A stretch of DNA of 27,256 nucleotides from CAYGZA01 sp964354135 (lineage in GTDB: Bacteria > Planctomycetota > Planctomycetia > Pirellulales > Thermoguttaceae), in contig CAYGZA010000050.1 of assembly GCA_964354135.1 (NCBI GenBank), positions 1-27,256 of the forward strand. Reading direction: 5' to 3'. Position 1 is the first letter of the stretch. Each line of letters opens with the position of its first letter. Positions 6,243 to 14,255 of the stretch are shown piece by piece. The notes beneath the pieces were generated by a model. It did not search any database, was not told where the DNA came from, and saw only the letters and a list, made by a program, of their open reading frames with translations. A program made the position numbers and the translations under genes.

Positions 6243-8459
6243 CTATCCGTGCCGGGCCGCGGTGGGCGCCGCACCGATCACCCGGTAGCCGCGCCCAGGG
6301 TGCTTGTCGATTGCCGGCAGGGGCTCGATAACGCCGGCCCGGACCAGCCGGTCGAAAACCTCCGGCCGGACGAAATCCCAGCGCCCGTAACCGGTTGCCC
6401 GGTAGCGGGCGATCTCGCCCCAATGCACGTAGATGAAGCCGACTTGCTCCCCGCGGAGCCGGGCGCGGACCTCTTCCGGCGGGCGGTCGCCCACGAGACG
6501 CTCAAAGATCGAGTCGTCCAGCCACGTGTTGTAGAGAATCGGCACCTCGAAGTCGAACACCTGGGCCTCGCCCACCAAGAGGACCCGACCGCCGGCGGCG
6601 TGCGCGTTGAAATACCGGTGCCACGGATCGAGCCGTTCGCGGGCAGTGCGAAGCCGCTGGAGGCGGGCGAAATAGCGGTTATATCCGCCGGGGCCGCCCG
6701 CTGCCACGACGAAGTTGTAGACCGACGCGGCGACCAGCAGGGCGATCAGCCCGCGGCGCCAAGCCCTGTCCCCGCTCCAGCAGCTCCCGGCGCCGGCCAA
6801 GAGGGCCACCAGCGGCAGGGCAGGCACCCAGTAACGATCAGCCCGAAGCGCGACGAGCCACCACGCGGCAATCACAAAGCCGAAGTAGATCGCCAGCCCC
6901 GCCGCCAACCGGCGATTCCCCGGCCGAACCAGCGCCAGCGCCGCCAGCGGCATCAAGAGCGGGCTCAGCCACTCGCTGCCTCCGAGGACCCCGACCGCGC
7001 TCCCCGCCAGGGCCCGCGGAGAGTAGCCGTCCGGCGTATGCGCCTGCGGCATGTGGACCTGGTTCCAGAATCGGTCCTTTTCGTCGGTCCACGTTGTGCC
7101 GCCGAACAGCTTGTACATGAGCGGATACGTTGGGTTCCCGGTGAGGGCCCAATTCCTGCCGAACCACAGCCCGCATCCCAAAGCCGCCGCCAGGAGAAAC
7201 AGACCCGCCGGCTTCCACGCCTTCGGCCACTCGCGCGGAAGATGGAGCCAGACGAGCCACGCGGCCAGCGGAATCACGACGAAGAGCACGCCCGGGTACT
7301 TTGACGCCGCGGCCGAGCCGGCCATGTAGCCGGCCAGGAGCAAGCGGGGCATGGCCGGGCGGGGCGGGCCCTCCTTGCTCTCGCGCCGCCAGATCAAAAG
7401 GGCATAAACGGCCAAGAGCAGATAGTACCCGAAGGCCCCTTCCACCAGCCCGAAGTTCGACACTTGCACGACCCAAGGCGTCGAGACGTACAGGATCGCG
7501 GCGACGACGCCCGCCCCGGGCGAGAAGAACCGCCGCCCTGCGGCCACGAGCGCCAGGGCCCCAAGCGGTGCGAACAGGGCAATCACCGTCTTGCCGGCCA
7601 GGGCGCCCAGCCACCAGTCGCCGGCAAGCACCATGGCCGGCAGGCTGAGCATCTCGCTTCCCAACGCCATGTTGGCGTACACGTTGTGCGGGAGAAACGC
7701 GATGCGGCCCTGCTGGAAGAACTCCTTGGGGGCCTGCAAGTGGTACTCGCGGACGTCGAACTCGATCGGCGGCAACATCCCGCCCAAGACGACGACCAGC
7801 ACGAACGGCGCGGCCAGCCATAGCCAGCGCGGTCCGAGGCCCTCCTCGCGCTGGCGGGCACCGGGCACGGACTTCTCCCGGCCGGTCGCGCCGCGGCCTC
7901 TGCGCTGCCACCCGAGCCAAGCCGCGGCTCCCACCGTGAGCGCCGCCGGCAGAATGAACACGAGTCGATGGTTCAGCCAACCCGCCAGACCGATGGCCAG
8001 CGTGTAGGTGGAGACGGCGTTGAGTCCAACGCCCATCGAGAAGACGAATCGCTCGGTTTCCGTCAGCCCGCGATCCGCGCGGCAAAGGACCATCATCAGC
8101 CACCCGAAGCACCCGGCCCAAGCCAGAATCGCCCCGGCCAGCCCCAGCACGGGGAGGCGATCCAGGATGGCCAGCTCGGGCGGCGTGCCGAACCAGCTCT
8201 CCAGCAGGTCCTCGGGCAGCAGGAGAAGCGTCAGCAGCTCGACGCGGCGCCACGGCCTTGTGGCCCGTCCCTCTCCGGCCGGCTTGTCTTGGGAGAGGGC
8301 GGGCTTTCCCGATTGCGATTGCGGCGCCGATGACTCCTCGGAGGCCGCCGCCACCGGCTTCCGCGGCAGGCTCGGCAGGGGCGCCGCAAAGAAGAGCACG
8401 AAGTAGGCGACCAGGGCGGCGAAAACGCCCCAAACCGGGATGCGGGGCGGCGGTTTCAT
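6243..8459 (-). CDS. GT-C-type polytopic membrane glycosyltransferase-like protein
   Basis: A 738-residue membrane protein with an N-terminal membrane segment, a low-complexity linker (about residues 25-60), some ten or more hydrophobic segments, and a soluble C-terminal domain of about 150 residues. The loop EFDVREYHLQAPKEFF resembles the acidic first-loop motif of GT-C enzymes (ArnT/PMT/GT39 type), which transfer sugars from lipid-phosphate donors on the outer side of the membrane. The ATG at 8459 lies in an ATGA overlap with the stop of the GT2 gene, so the two are translationally coupled and probably work together: the GT2 enzyme could make the polyprenyl-phosphate sugar and this protein use it. 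The sugar and acceptor cannot be read from the sequence. The same frame stays open far upstream, but that part is only the shadow of the GT2 gene. Confidence 0.7.
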   Translation of the reverse strand: MKPPPRIPVWGVFAALVAYFVLFFAAPLPSLPRKPVAAASEESSAPQSQSGKPALSQDKPAGEGRATRPWRRVELLTLLLLPEDLLESWFGTPPELAILDRLPVLGLAGAILAWAGCFGWLMMVLCRADRGLTETERFVFSMGVGLNAVSTYTLAIGLAGWLNHRLVFILPAALTVGAAAWLGWQRRGRGATGREKSVPGARQREEGLGPRWLWLAAPFVLVVVLGGMLPPIEFDVREYHLQAPKEFFQQGRIAFLPHNVYANMALGSEMLSLPAMVLAGDWWLGALAGKTVIALFAPLGALALVAAGRRFFSPGAGVVAAILYVSTPWVVQVSNFGLVEGAFGYYLLLAVYALLIWRRESKEGPPRPAMPRLLLAGYMAGSAAASKYPGVLFVVIPLAAWLVWLHLPREWPKAWKPAGLFLLAAALGCGLWFGRNWALTGNPTYPLMYKLFGGTTWTDEKDRFWNQVHMPQAHTPDGYSPRALAGSAVGVLGGSEWLSPLLMPLAALALVRPGNRRLAAGLAIYFGFVIAAWWLVALRADRYWVPALPLVALLAGAGSCWSGDRAWRRGLIALLVAASVYNFVVAAGGPGGYNRYFARLQRLRTARERLDPWHRYFNAHAAGGRVLLVGEAQVFDFEVPILYNTWLDDSIFERLVGDRPPEEVRARLRGEQVGFIYVHWGEIARYRATGYGRWDFVRPEVFDRLVRAGVIEPLPAIDKHPGRGYRVIGAAPTAARHG

Positions 8460-9664
8460 CGACTTGCGGCGTTGCGGAAGGGGAGCTGCGCTTTCCACAA
8501 GCTTAACACCCGCATCAGGATCCCGCCAATCGCCGATTGGCCCGCAAGGAGCAGGAGGAACACCGCGGTGACGAATCGCGACCAGTGCATGCTGACCGTT
8601 AGCGTGGTCGCGTATTCCCATACGCCCGGCCAGAGCAGGACCAGTGAGACTGCGGCGAGAATCGCCGTGACGGCAACGACGATCCACCCTTCGAACAACC
8701 GAACCGCCGCCGAGAACCAGAACGAGTGCTCCACGCAGCGGCGCGGCCCGAACGTGGCCATCCGGTAGGTCAGGGCCGCGCCCGCGAGCAACTGGTACCC
8801 CACCGCCCCGAGCAGCCCGCAAACCGGAAACCGGTAGAACATCCAGTCCTCCACCTCGCGGTGCCTGGCGTAGAACCAGATGGGATAGGCGGCAAAGAAC
8901 ATGCCCACGACCAGGCAGAATAGAAAACCCATCATGAAGAGCCGCTCCGGCCGATAACAGAGCACGTCGGCGAGGATCACGCGCAGGAACCGCCAGCCGT
9001 CGGAGAAGATCCGCAGCTTGCTCTCTCCGGTCCGCTCGTGGTAGTCCATGGGGACCTCGAGGAGCCGCAGCCCGTTGAGCAGGGCCCTGGCGCTCATGGA
9101 CGGGGTGAAGTGCAGCCCGTCGGGGAGCGGGTAGAGGTCGTCCAGGGCGCCGCGGCGGAGGACCCGCATTCCGCTGGCCGTATCGGTGGTCCGCCGGCCG
9201 GTCAGGAGCGTCATGAGGCACGCGAAGAAGCGGTTGCCGAGCCGGCGGATCTTCGGCATCCGCGTTTCCGGCCCGAGCCGCGAGCCGAGCACCACGTCGG
9301 CGTCTTCCGCGATCAGCCGCCGGCACATCTCGCCGAAGTAGCGGGGATCGCAGGTGCCGTCGGCGTCCAGGAAACCCAGGAGCGACCCGCCGGCCTGCCG
9401 GAAGCCCTCCTTGATCGCCGCCCCGTACCCGCGGTTCTGCTCGAAGACGATGAGCTTCACGCCGGGGAACGACCCGGCGATCTCGGCCGTGCGATCGGTG
9501 GAGCCGTCGCTGACCACGATGATCTCCACCCCCTCCAGGCCGGCTGTTTCCCGGATCTGGGCGACGGACTCCAGGCAGCGGGCGATCGTGCCGCCGATGG
9601 CCTCTTCTTCGTTCAGCGCGGGAATGACCACACTGAGGGTGTCTCGCTGAAGATTCTGGATCAT
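8456..9664 (-). CDS. Family 2 glycosyltransferase, DPM1/DPG-synthase-like, with C-terminal membrane domain
   Basis: A 402-residue protein. The N-terminal GT-A domain (about residues 8-240) shows SVVIPALNEEEAIGGTI, IIVVSDGSTDRTAEIA, EQNRGYGAAIKEGF and the DxD-type metal and nucleotide site FLDADGTCDP, followed by VLGSRL and TDTASGMRVLRR. These are hallmarks of dolichyl/polyprenyl-phosphate sugar synthases. The C-terminal 150 residues hold about four hydrophobic segments (near FLFCLVVGMFFAAYPIWFY, GAVGYQLLAGAAL, IVVAVTAILAAVSLVLLW and FVTAVFLLLLAGQSAIGGIL) that place it in the inner membrane. The likely reaction is transfer of a sugar from UDP- or GDP-sugar to polyprenyl phosphate. First gene of a two-gene unit, with its stop overlapping the downstream ATG. 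The start at 9664 puts the first strand about 10 residues in, as is usual. Confidence 0.85.
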   Translation of the reverse strand: MIQNLQRDTLSVVIPALNEEEAIGGTIARCLESVAQIRETAGLEGVEIIVVSDGSTDRTAEIAGSFPGVKLIVFEQNRGYGAAIKEGFRQAGGSLLGFLDADGTCDPRYFGEMCRRLIAEDADVVLGSRLGPETRMPKIRRLGNRFFACLMTLLTGRRTTDTASGMRVLRRGALDDLYPLPDGLHFTPSMSARALLNGLRLLEVPMDYHERTGESKLRIFSDGWRFLRVILADVLCYRPERLFMMGFLFCLVVGMFFAAYPIWFYARHREVEDWMFYRFPVCGLLGAVGYQLLAGAALTYRMATFGPRRCVEHSFWFSAAVRLFEGWIVVAVTAILAAVSLVLLWPGVWEYATTLTVSMHWSRFVTAVFLLLLAGQSAIGGILMRVLSLWKAQLPFRNAASR

Positions 9665-9990
9665 GGTGGCTTTCTTGCGCGACGGGAGTCCGATCCGGGG
9701 GATCGGGCCGGATAACCAATCCTAGGTTGCGTGGCCAGCCGCGCGTCAAGGGGCCGGGGACCTCGTGTCCGCCCGCAGCCCGGAAGCCGGCTGCGTCACG
9801 AGACCGGCGGGCCGGTTCGATCCGGTGGCGCGCATTGTATCAGTCGGGACGCCGCCCTGGAACGCGGGACGTCGGCTCGGCACGTGGGCATGGCCGAGCT
9901 TTCGCCGCTGGGCAGCCGGGATCGGCCGTGTTATTATCGACCCCGGTGCGATCCACGTAAGCGGCCGGGCTGGGTGACCGGAGCACAGGG
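9665..9990. other. Divergent intergenic region between the GT2 gene and moeA
   Basis: No gene is seen in these 326 bases. The stretch contains a 7-bp hairpin (CCGATCC, GGG, GGATCGG; 9690-9706) in the leader of the GT2 gene, a 6-bp hairpin at 9803-9816, and a possible moeA promoter near 9909-9937. Short frames in both strands have no recognisable content or start sites. Confidence 0.6.
9909..9937 (+). promoter_or_regulatory. Possible moeA promoter
   Basis: TGGGCA (9909-9914) and TATTAT (9932-9937) are 17 bp apart; the -10 matches consensus at five of six positions and the -35 at four. It is the most AT-rich point in the gap and lies 54 nt before the moeA ATG. Weak evidence. Confidence 0.35.
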
Positions 9991-11274
9991 ATGGGAAGAC
10001 GTGCAGCAAACGAGCCGACTGCCCCCGCCGGCGTTCCCTCGGGACTGCCGGCCGGCTCCCCGGCCACGATCGGCCCGGACGAGGCCCTGCGCCTGGTCGT
10101 CCAGGAGGCCCAGCAATTGGCGCCTCGCACCGTGCCGCTGGTGCAAGCCTGCGGGTTGGTATTGGCGGAACTCGTCGCGGCTGATCGCGACCACCCGCCG
10201 TTTCCCCGCGCAACGATGGACGGCTATGCGGTCCGCACTGCCGACGCCGGCAAGACGGTAGCCGTGGCGGGCGAAGTTGCCGCGGGCCAAGAGCCCTCGA
10301 TCCCCGTTGCGGAGGGGTCCTGCGTGGAGATCATGACGGGGGCCCCGTGCCCGCCCGGTACCGAGGCGGTCGTCGAGAAGGAGCAAGTGCGGCGCGAGGG
10401 GAACCGCGCTATCCTTCCCGCGGGAATCGCACTGGGCCGGCACATCGCCCCGCAAGGGAGCGAGTGCCCGGCCGGTCGCACGGTGCTGCGGCCCGGGACA
10501 ACGGTCACGCCGCTGGCGATCGCGGTGATGGCGTCGTTCGGCTTGGAGGAGGTCCGGGTTGTGCCGCGCCCGACGCTGGGCATTATTACCACCGGCGGGG
10601 AGTTGGCCCGCCCCGGCGGCGAACTCCGACTGGGGCAGATCCGCGATTCCAACGGGCCGATGCTGGCCGCTATGGCCTGCGACCTGGGCCTCGATCTTCC
10701 CCCCCACCTCCACGCCGAAGATCGCCTGGAGTCGATCCTCGCCGCCCTGGAACAAGTGCGGCAGAGGGACATTGTCTTGCTGACCGGCGGCGTTTCCGTC
10801 GGCACCTACGACCTGGTCCCGAAAGCTCTCACGCAGTACGGGGCCGAGGTGGTCTTCCACCGCGTGAGACAGAAACCGGGCAAGCCGCTCCTGTTCGCCC
10901 GCAAACGGGGGCAACTCGTCTTCGGGCTTCCGGGCAACCCCCTGGCCTGCCATTTCTGCTTCCATCGCTACGTGGCGGGTGCCGTCCGGCAGATGGAGGG
11001 CAAGGTCCCCGTCTCGGACCGGTTCCCCGGCCAATTGACGGCCCCGGTCGAGCCTAAGGGCAGCCGCACCTACTTCATCACTGCTCGCGCAGAGCATTCG
11101 GGCGGCGCCGGTGGTGCCTGGCTGGTTCATCCTCTCCCCGGCGTCACCTCCGCAGACGTGTTTGCCTCGTCGCAGGCCAACTGCTATGTGGAAGTGCCGC
11201 CGGGCGCCCGCGAAATCCCGGCGGGCCAGACGGTCGCTCTCACCTGGATCGGCCGTGTCCCCTGGTCGAGCTGA
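9991..11274 (+). CDS. moeA: Molybdopterin molybdotransferase (MoeA)
   Basis: Inserts molybdate into adenylylated molybdopterin to form the molybdenum cofactor, in the cytosol. The 427-residue protein shows the N-terminal PFPRATMDGYAVR motif, EIMTGAPCPPGTEAVV, the MoaB/Mog-like domain with GIITTGGEL, RDSNGPML, LLTGGVSVGTYD and FGLPGNPLA, and the C-terminal beta domain (about residues 340-427). About 25 low-complexity residues precede the usual start of the fold. The ATG at 9991 has GGAG at 9980-9983 with 7-nt spacing. It appears to be monocistronic: a divergent gene lies upstream, and a strong stem-loop and the arsR promoter lie just downstream. No other molybdenum gene is in the window, so whether it serves the arsenic island next door cannot be told. 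Confidence 0.95.
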   Translation: MGRRAANEPTAPAGVPSGLPAGSPATIGPDEALRLVVQEAQQLAPRTVPLVQACGLVLAELVAADRDHPPFPRATMDGYAVRTADAGKTVAVAGEVAAGQEPSIPVAEGSCVEIMTGAPCPPGTEAVVEKEQVRREGNRAILPAGIALGRHIAPQGSECPAGRTVLRPGTTVTPLAIAVMASFGLEEVRVVPRPTLGIITTGGELARPGGELRLGQIRDSNGPMLAAMACDLGLDLPPHLHAEDRLESILAALEQVRQRDIVLLTGGVSVGTYDLVPKALTQYGAEVVFHRVRQKPGKPLLFARKRGQLVFGLPGNPLACHFCFHRYVAGAVRQMEGKVPVSDRFPGQLTAPVEPKGSRTYFITARAEHSGGAGGAWLVHPLPGVTSADVFASSQANCYVEVPPGAREIPAGQTVALTWIGRVPWSS

Positions 11275-11280
11275 TCTTGG

Positions 11281-11320
11281 CGTGGGAGGACCGCCCTTTT
11301 CTTCCGGGCACGCTCCCACG
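11281..11320 (+). terminator. Stem-loop after moeA
   Basis: CGTGGGAG (11281-11288) pairs with CTCCCACG (11313-11320), and an inner GCCC/GGGC stem (11293-11296 with 11306-11309) surrounds a T-rich loop. It starts 6 nt after the moeA stop and ends 20 nt before the arsR -35 box, so it would insulate the two units. No T-run follows, so the mechanism is uncertain. Confidence 0.55.
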
Positions 11321-11339
11321 AGATTGGCAGGAGTCGCTC

Positions 11340-11377
11340 TTGACGGGTATTGCACATTTGGCTAAACTGCCAAGTGT
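11340..11377 (+). promoter_or_regulatory. arsR promoter with overlapping ArsR operator
   Basis: TTGACG (11340-11345) and TAAACT (11363-11368) are separated by exactly 17 bp. An inverted repeat, ACATTTGGC (11354-11362) and GCCAAGTGT (11369-11377), matches at eight of nine positions, and its arms abut the -10 hexamer on both sides. A dimeric ArsR repressor bound here would block RNA polymerase. This is the expected design for autoregulation relieved by As(III), but it is predicted from sequence only. Confidence 0.72.
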
Positions 11378-11399
11378 TGGCGGTCGATAGGAGACTACC

Positions 11400-11723
11400 G
11401 TGGACGCAAGAACGCAAGCGAAATGCGAAGCCCGGGCCAGGATCATGAAAGCCATGGCCCACCCCACTCGGCTGTTCATCGTGGAGAAACTTGCCAAACG
11501 GGGGGAGGAGTGCGTCTGCAAGCTGACCGAGATGATCGGGGCGGACATGTCTACGGTTTCCCGCCATTTAGCCCTCCTGAGGGGGGCTGGGATCATCGAG
11601 GACGAGAAGCGGGGCTCGATGGTCTTCTACCGCCTCCGGGTCAAGTGCGTGCTCAGCTTCTTCGACTGCGTCGAGTCGGTGATGGCCTGTGATGCCAAGG
11701 AGCGGCAGGCTCTGTTTTCCTGA
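11400..11723 (+). CDS. arsR: ArsR-family metalloregulatory repressor
   Basis: A 107-residue winged-helix repressor. The helix-turn-helix region includes CVCKLTEMIGADMSTVSRHLALL, given here only in part: the thiolate pair C38-V-C40 sits at the start of the recognition helix region as in classical arsenite-sensing ArsR, followed by MSTVSRHLALL. Two more cysteines near the C-terminus (in FFDCVESVMAC) could be further ligands. The GTG start at 11400 is supported by AGGAG at 11389-11393 with 6-nt spacing. It probably represses its own promoter and the next one (11792-11820), releasing DNA when trivalent arsenic or antimony binds the cysteines. First gene of the island. A related metal specificity cannot be excluded, but the CVC motif and neighbours favour arsenic. 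Confidence 0.92.
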   Translation: MDARTQAKCEARARIMKAMAHPTRLFIVEKLAKRGEECVCKLTEMIGADMSTVSRHLALLRGAGIIEDEKRGSMVFYRLRVKCVLSFFDCVESVMACDAKERQALFS

Positions 11724-11791
11724 TTGCCTCTGGAAGAGGTCACCACTGCGAGCGAGTTACCGAGCGGTCTGTTTGTTTTCGGGGGTTGGCC

Positions 11792-11820
11792 TTGCTAACT
11801 TGGCAAAATAACCATATCAT
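11792..11820 (+). promoter_or_regulatory. Second promoter/operator, before the permease gene
   Basis: TTGCTA (11792-11797) and TATCAT (11815-11820) are 17 bp apart. The 15-bp TTGCTAACTTGGCAA (11792-11806) is a near-palindrome (12 of 15 positions symmetric) over the -35 box. It contains the half-site ACTTGGCA that is also present, in reverse orientation, in the arsR operator. This suggests that ArsR controls the permease and the following genes separately from arsR itself. Confidence 0.5.
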
Positions 11821-11843
11821 CCGCACAGAGAAGTAGCTGAGCA

Positions 11844-13172
11844 ATGAAACGAGAGTGGACCATTTTCGCCGGCCTCCTGGCGATCTTCCTGATCGCCTAC
11901 TTCCTCAACCTCTCCAGTCCCGCGATCCAAGAGGCGATCCTGGAGGCGTTTCGGATGCTCCAGTGGTACGCCAGGAATCACACGCTGGCCTGCGTGGTGC
12001 CGGCGATGTTCATTGCCGGCGGCATCGCCACGTTTCTCTCGAAGGAAGCCGTGCTCCGGCACCTGGGGCCCAAGGCGAACAAGTTCGAGGCCTACACGGT
12101 CGCGTCGGTGTCGGGGACCGTGCTGGCGGTTTGCTCGTGCAGCGTGTTGCCGATGTTCGCCGGCATCTACCGCGTCGGGGCAGGGCTGGGGCCGGCCTCC
12201 GCGTTCCTCTATTCCGGCCCGGCAATCAACGTGATGGCCATCTTCCTGACGGCCCGGGTGCTGGGCTTCGAGATCGGCCTGGCCCGAGTGATCGGCGCGG
12301 TCGGGTTCGCGTACCTCATTGGGTTCTTGATGGCGGTGATCTTCCGCAAGGAGGAGCAGGTCCGCAACGAGGCCTTCATGAAGTTGCCCGATCCGCCTCC
12401 GTCGCGGCGAACGATGTGGCAGACCACCCTCTATTTCGCCGGCATGATCCTCTTCCTGGTCTTCAGCGACTGGGCCGACCCGAGCGAAACGGTGTTCCAC
12501 TTCAAGGACGGGACGCAGCGGGTCGTGGCCGTGCTCGAAGAAACCACCGACAAGTACCGCGTTCAGCACTCGGAGCAGGTGGGCGAGCATAAGGTCACCA
12601 AGAAGGTGTGGGTTGAAAAGAGCAGCCTCGGCGAGAACGGCAGAGAACAGCGCGTTCGCGAGGGCTACGCGTGGGCCGCCGCGATCTACAACCTCCGCTG
12701 GCACTTCGCCGGCGCGTGCCTCGTGGCCCTGGCATTCATGCTCGTGCGATGGTTCGACCGCCAGGAATTGGCCGAATGGATGGGCCAAACCTGGGCATTT
12801 GCCAAGTCGATCGTCCCGCTCTTGTTCGGCGGCGTCTTCATTACCGGCTTCGTGAGCGAGCTGTTGCCGGAGAAGGCGGTGGCCGACTGGGTCGGCGGCA
12901 ACGGGGTCTTGGCCAATTTCGCCGCCTCCGTGATCGGGGCCATGTGGTACTTCGCCACGCTGACCGAGATCCCGATCCTCGAGGCCCTCTTCGGTCTGGG
13001 GATGGGCAAGGGGCCGGGGCTGGCACTCCTTTTGGCCGGGCCCGCCCTGTCGGTGCCCAGCATCGCCGTGATCTACCAGGTCATCGGCTTCAAGAAAACC
13101 GCCGTATTCGTCGGGCTGGTTGTGGTGTTGAGCACGATCGCCGGCATGATATTCGGAGCCTTTGTGGTCTAG
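11844..13172 (+). CDS. Permease of the ArsP / SO_0444 family
   Basis: A 442-residue inner-membrane permease with about eight hydrophobic segments. The hallmark VCSCSVLP (C97, C99) followed by FLYSGPAINVMAI matches the ArsP_1 (PF03773) family, whose studied members export trivalent organoarsenicals such as methylarsenite; related SO_0444 proteins export Cu or Zn. The two halves are similar in arrangement (FIAGGIATFLSKEAVLRHLG against FITGFVSELLPEKAVADWVG), as expected of an internal duplication. Between them, residues about 211-273 form a hydrophilic domain rich in charged residues and lacking cysteines, probably outside the membrane. It is the first structural gene after arsR, with its own operator-like site, and is followed 45 nt later by a CPKC mini-thioredoxin, a pairing seen often with this permease family. 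The substrate is inferred from context. Confidence 0.82.
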   Translation: MKREWTIFAGLLAIFLIAYFLNLSSPAIQEAILEAFRMLQWYARNHTLACVVPAMFIAGGIATFLSKEAVLRHLGPKANKFEAYTVASVSGTVLAVCSCSVLPMFAGIYRVGAGLGPASAFLYSGPAINVMAIFLTARVLGFEIGLARVIGAVGFAYLIGFLMAVIFRKEEQVRNEAFMKLPDPPPSRRTMWQTTLYFAGMILFLVFSDWADPSETVFHFKDGTQRVVAVLEETTDKYRVQHSEQVGEHKVTKKVWVEKSSLGENGREQRVREGYAWAAAIYNLRWHFAGACLVALAFMLVRWFDRQELAEWMGQTWAFAKSIVPLLFGGVFITGFVSELLPEKAVADWVGGNGVLANFAASVIGAMWYFATLTEIPILEALFGLGMGKGPGLALLLAGPALSVPSIAVIYQVIGFKKTAVFVGLVVVLSTIAGMIFGAFVV

Positions 13173-13217
13173 CGAGACCGATGTTGCCATGGACGGGGAT
13201 AGTCCAGGAGACGTGCA

Positions 13218-13454
13218 ATGCAGAAACTCATTCAGGTGATTGGGCCGGGCTGCCCGAAATGCGCCAAACTCAAAGAAAATGCAGAGAGCGCCGCCAAGGA
13301 TTTAGGCATCGAGGCGACCGTCGAGAAAACCACCGACCTCAACGTCATGATGGGCTTCGGCATCATCATGACGCCCGCCTTGGTGATCGACGGTGAAGTG
13401 AAGTCCGTGGGCAAGGTCTTGTCGCCGGCGGACATCAAGAAGCTCCTTGCCTAG
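13218..13454 (+). CDS. Mini-thioredoxin / glutaredoxin-like protein (CPKC)
   Basis: A 78-residue cytosolic thioredoxin-fold protein of the Thioredoxin_3 (TM0996/MTH895) type. The redox motif CPKC lies at residues 12-15 (GPGCPKCAKL), the cis-proline region reads MTPALVIDG, and SVGKVLSPADIKKLL forms the final helix. AGGAG lies upstream of the ATG at 13218. These small proteins commonly sit beside ArsP-type permeases and may carry or reduce the thiol-bound metalloid handed to the permease; that role is inferred from gene neighbourhood, not proven. The length is normal and both cysteines are present. Confidence 0.88.
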   Translation: MQKLIQVIGPGCPKCAKLKENAESAAKDLGIEATVEKTTDLNVMMGFGIIMTPALVIDGEVKSVGKVLSPADIKKLLA

Positions 13455-13486
13455 CAGCCCTCTAATACATTCTAAGGAGTACGATC

Positions 13487-14209
13487 ATGGCATCCACGGT
13501 AACGCGTCGGAGGTTCTTGCAGGCAGCGGGGCCCGCGGTAAGCGCCGGAGTCGTTGCCGGTGCGGCCTTCTCGGCCGACGCGGCGGAACCCGCTCAACCG
13601 GCCAAGGGCATCAAGATCATCGGCATCGCTTGCAGCGCGCGCAAAGGGAAGACAACGGCCGCCGCGCTTCAGATCTGTCTCGATGCCGCCAGGGCGGTCG
13701 ATCCCGATCACATCGAGACGGAGCTGATCGAACTGGCCGGAATGAAGATCGACGGTTCCCTCGCGGTCGGCGGAGCATCGGCCGCCGGCGCGGAGGACGA
13801 CTTCCCGCAACTCGTCCCCAAACTTGCCGACCCGAAGGTCGCCGGGATGATCGTCGGCAGCCCCGTCTACTTCTGCAACATGAGCGCGTTGTGCAAGGCC
13901 TTCCTCGACCGCTGCTTTGCGTTCCGGGCGAAGAAATTTGCCCTGGCCAACAAGGTTGTCGGCGTGGTGGCGGTGGGCGGCGTCCGCAACGGCGGCCAAG
14001 AGCTGACCATCCAGTCGATCCAAGCGGCGCTGCTATGTCAAGAGATGATTGTCGTCGGTGATGGCCGACCTACCGCGCACACGGGGGCCACGTTGCTCAA
14101 CGACGGGAAAGATGATATAAGTAGGGACGAATTCGGAATCACAACTGCCAAGAATCTGGGTCGCCGGGTGGCGGAGGTAGCTCTCGACCGCACCGCGGTG
14201 TCCCGCTGA
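13487..14209 (+). CDS. Tat-exported flavodoxin-like FMN oxidoreductase
   Basis: A 240-residue flavoprotein. The N-terminus carries a twin-arginine signal (TRRRFLQAAG at residues 6-15 region, then an Ala-rich hydrophobic stretch ending near SADAAEP), so it should be exported folded with its FMN. The mature part starts KIIGIACSARKGKTTAAAL, a phosphate-binding loop of the NADPH-dependent FMN reductase/flavodoxin class, and has MIVGSPVYFCNMSALCKAFLD and VVAVGGVRNGGQE, as in iron-sulfur-flavoprotein-like reductases but without their CxxC cluster motif. AAGGAG precedes the ATG. Export is unusual, as NAD(P)H is absent outside the cytosol; it may take electrons from another envelope carrier. In this island it could supply nitroarsenical reduction. 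It is not a canonical ArsH by motif. Confidence 0.8.
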   Translation: MASTVTRRRFLQAAGPAVSAGVVAGAAFSADAAEPAQPAKGIKIIGIACSARKGKTTAAALQICLDAARAVDPDHIETELIELAGMKIDGSLAVGGASAAGAEDDFPQLVPKLADPKVAGMIVGSPVYFCNMSALCKAFLDRCFAFRAKKFALANKVVGVVAVGGVRNGGQELTIQSIQAALLCQEMIVVGDGRPTAHTGATLLNDGKDDISRDEFGITTAKNLGRRVAEVALDRTAVSR

Positions 14210-14255
14210 TCGCTACTAGCCAAGCCGCGTCTGGTCTACGATAAGAGAGACTCTG

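Noticed and set aside
8460..9749. Upstream extension of the GT-C membrane protein to 1168 residues
   Set aside because: The extra part is the shadow of the GT2 gene; the ATGA overlap at 8456-8459 fixes the real start.
9934..11355. 473-residue minus-strand frame opposite moeA
   Set aside because: Shadow of moeA; it would also run through the arsR promoter.
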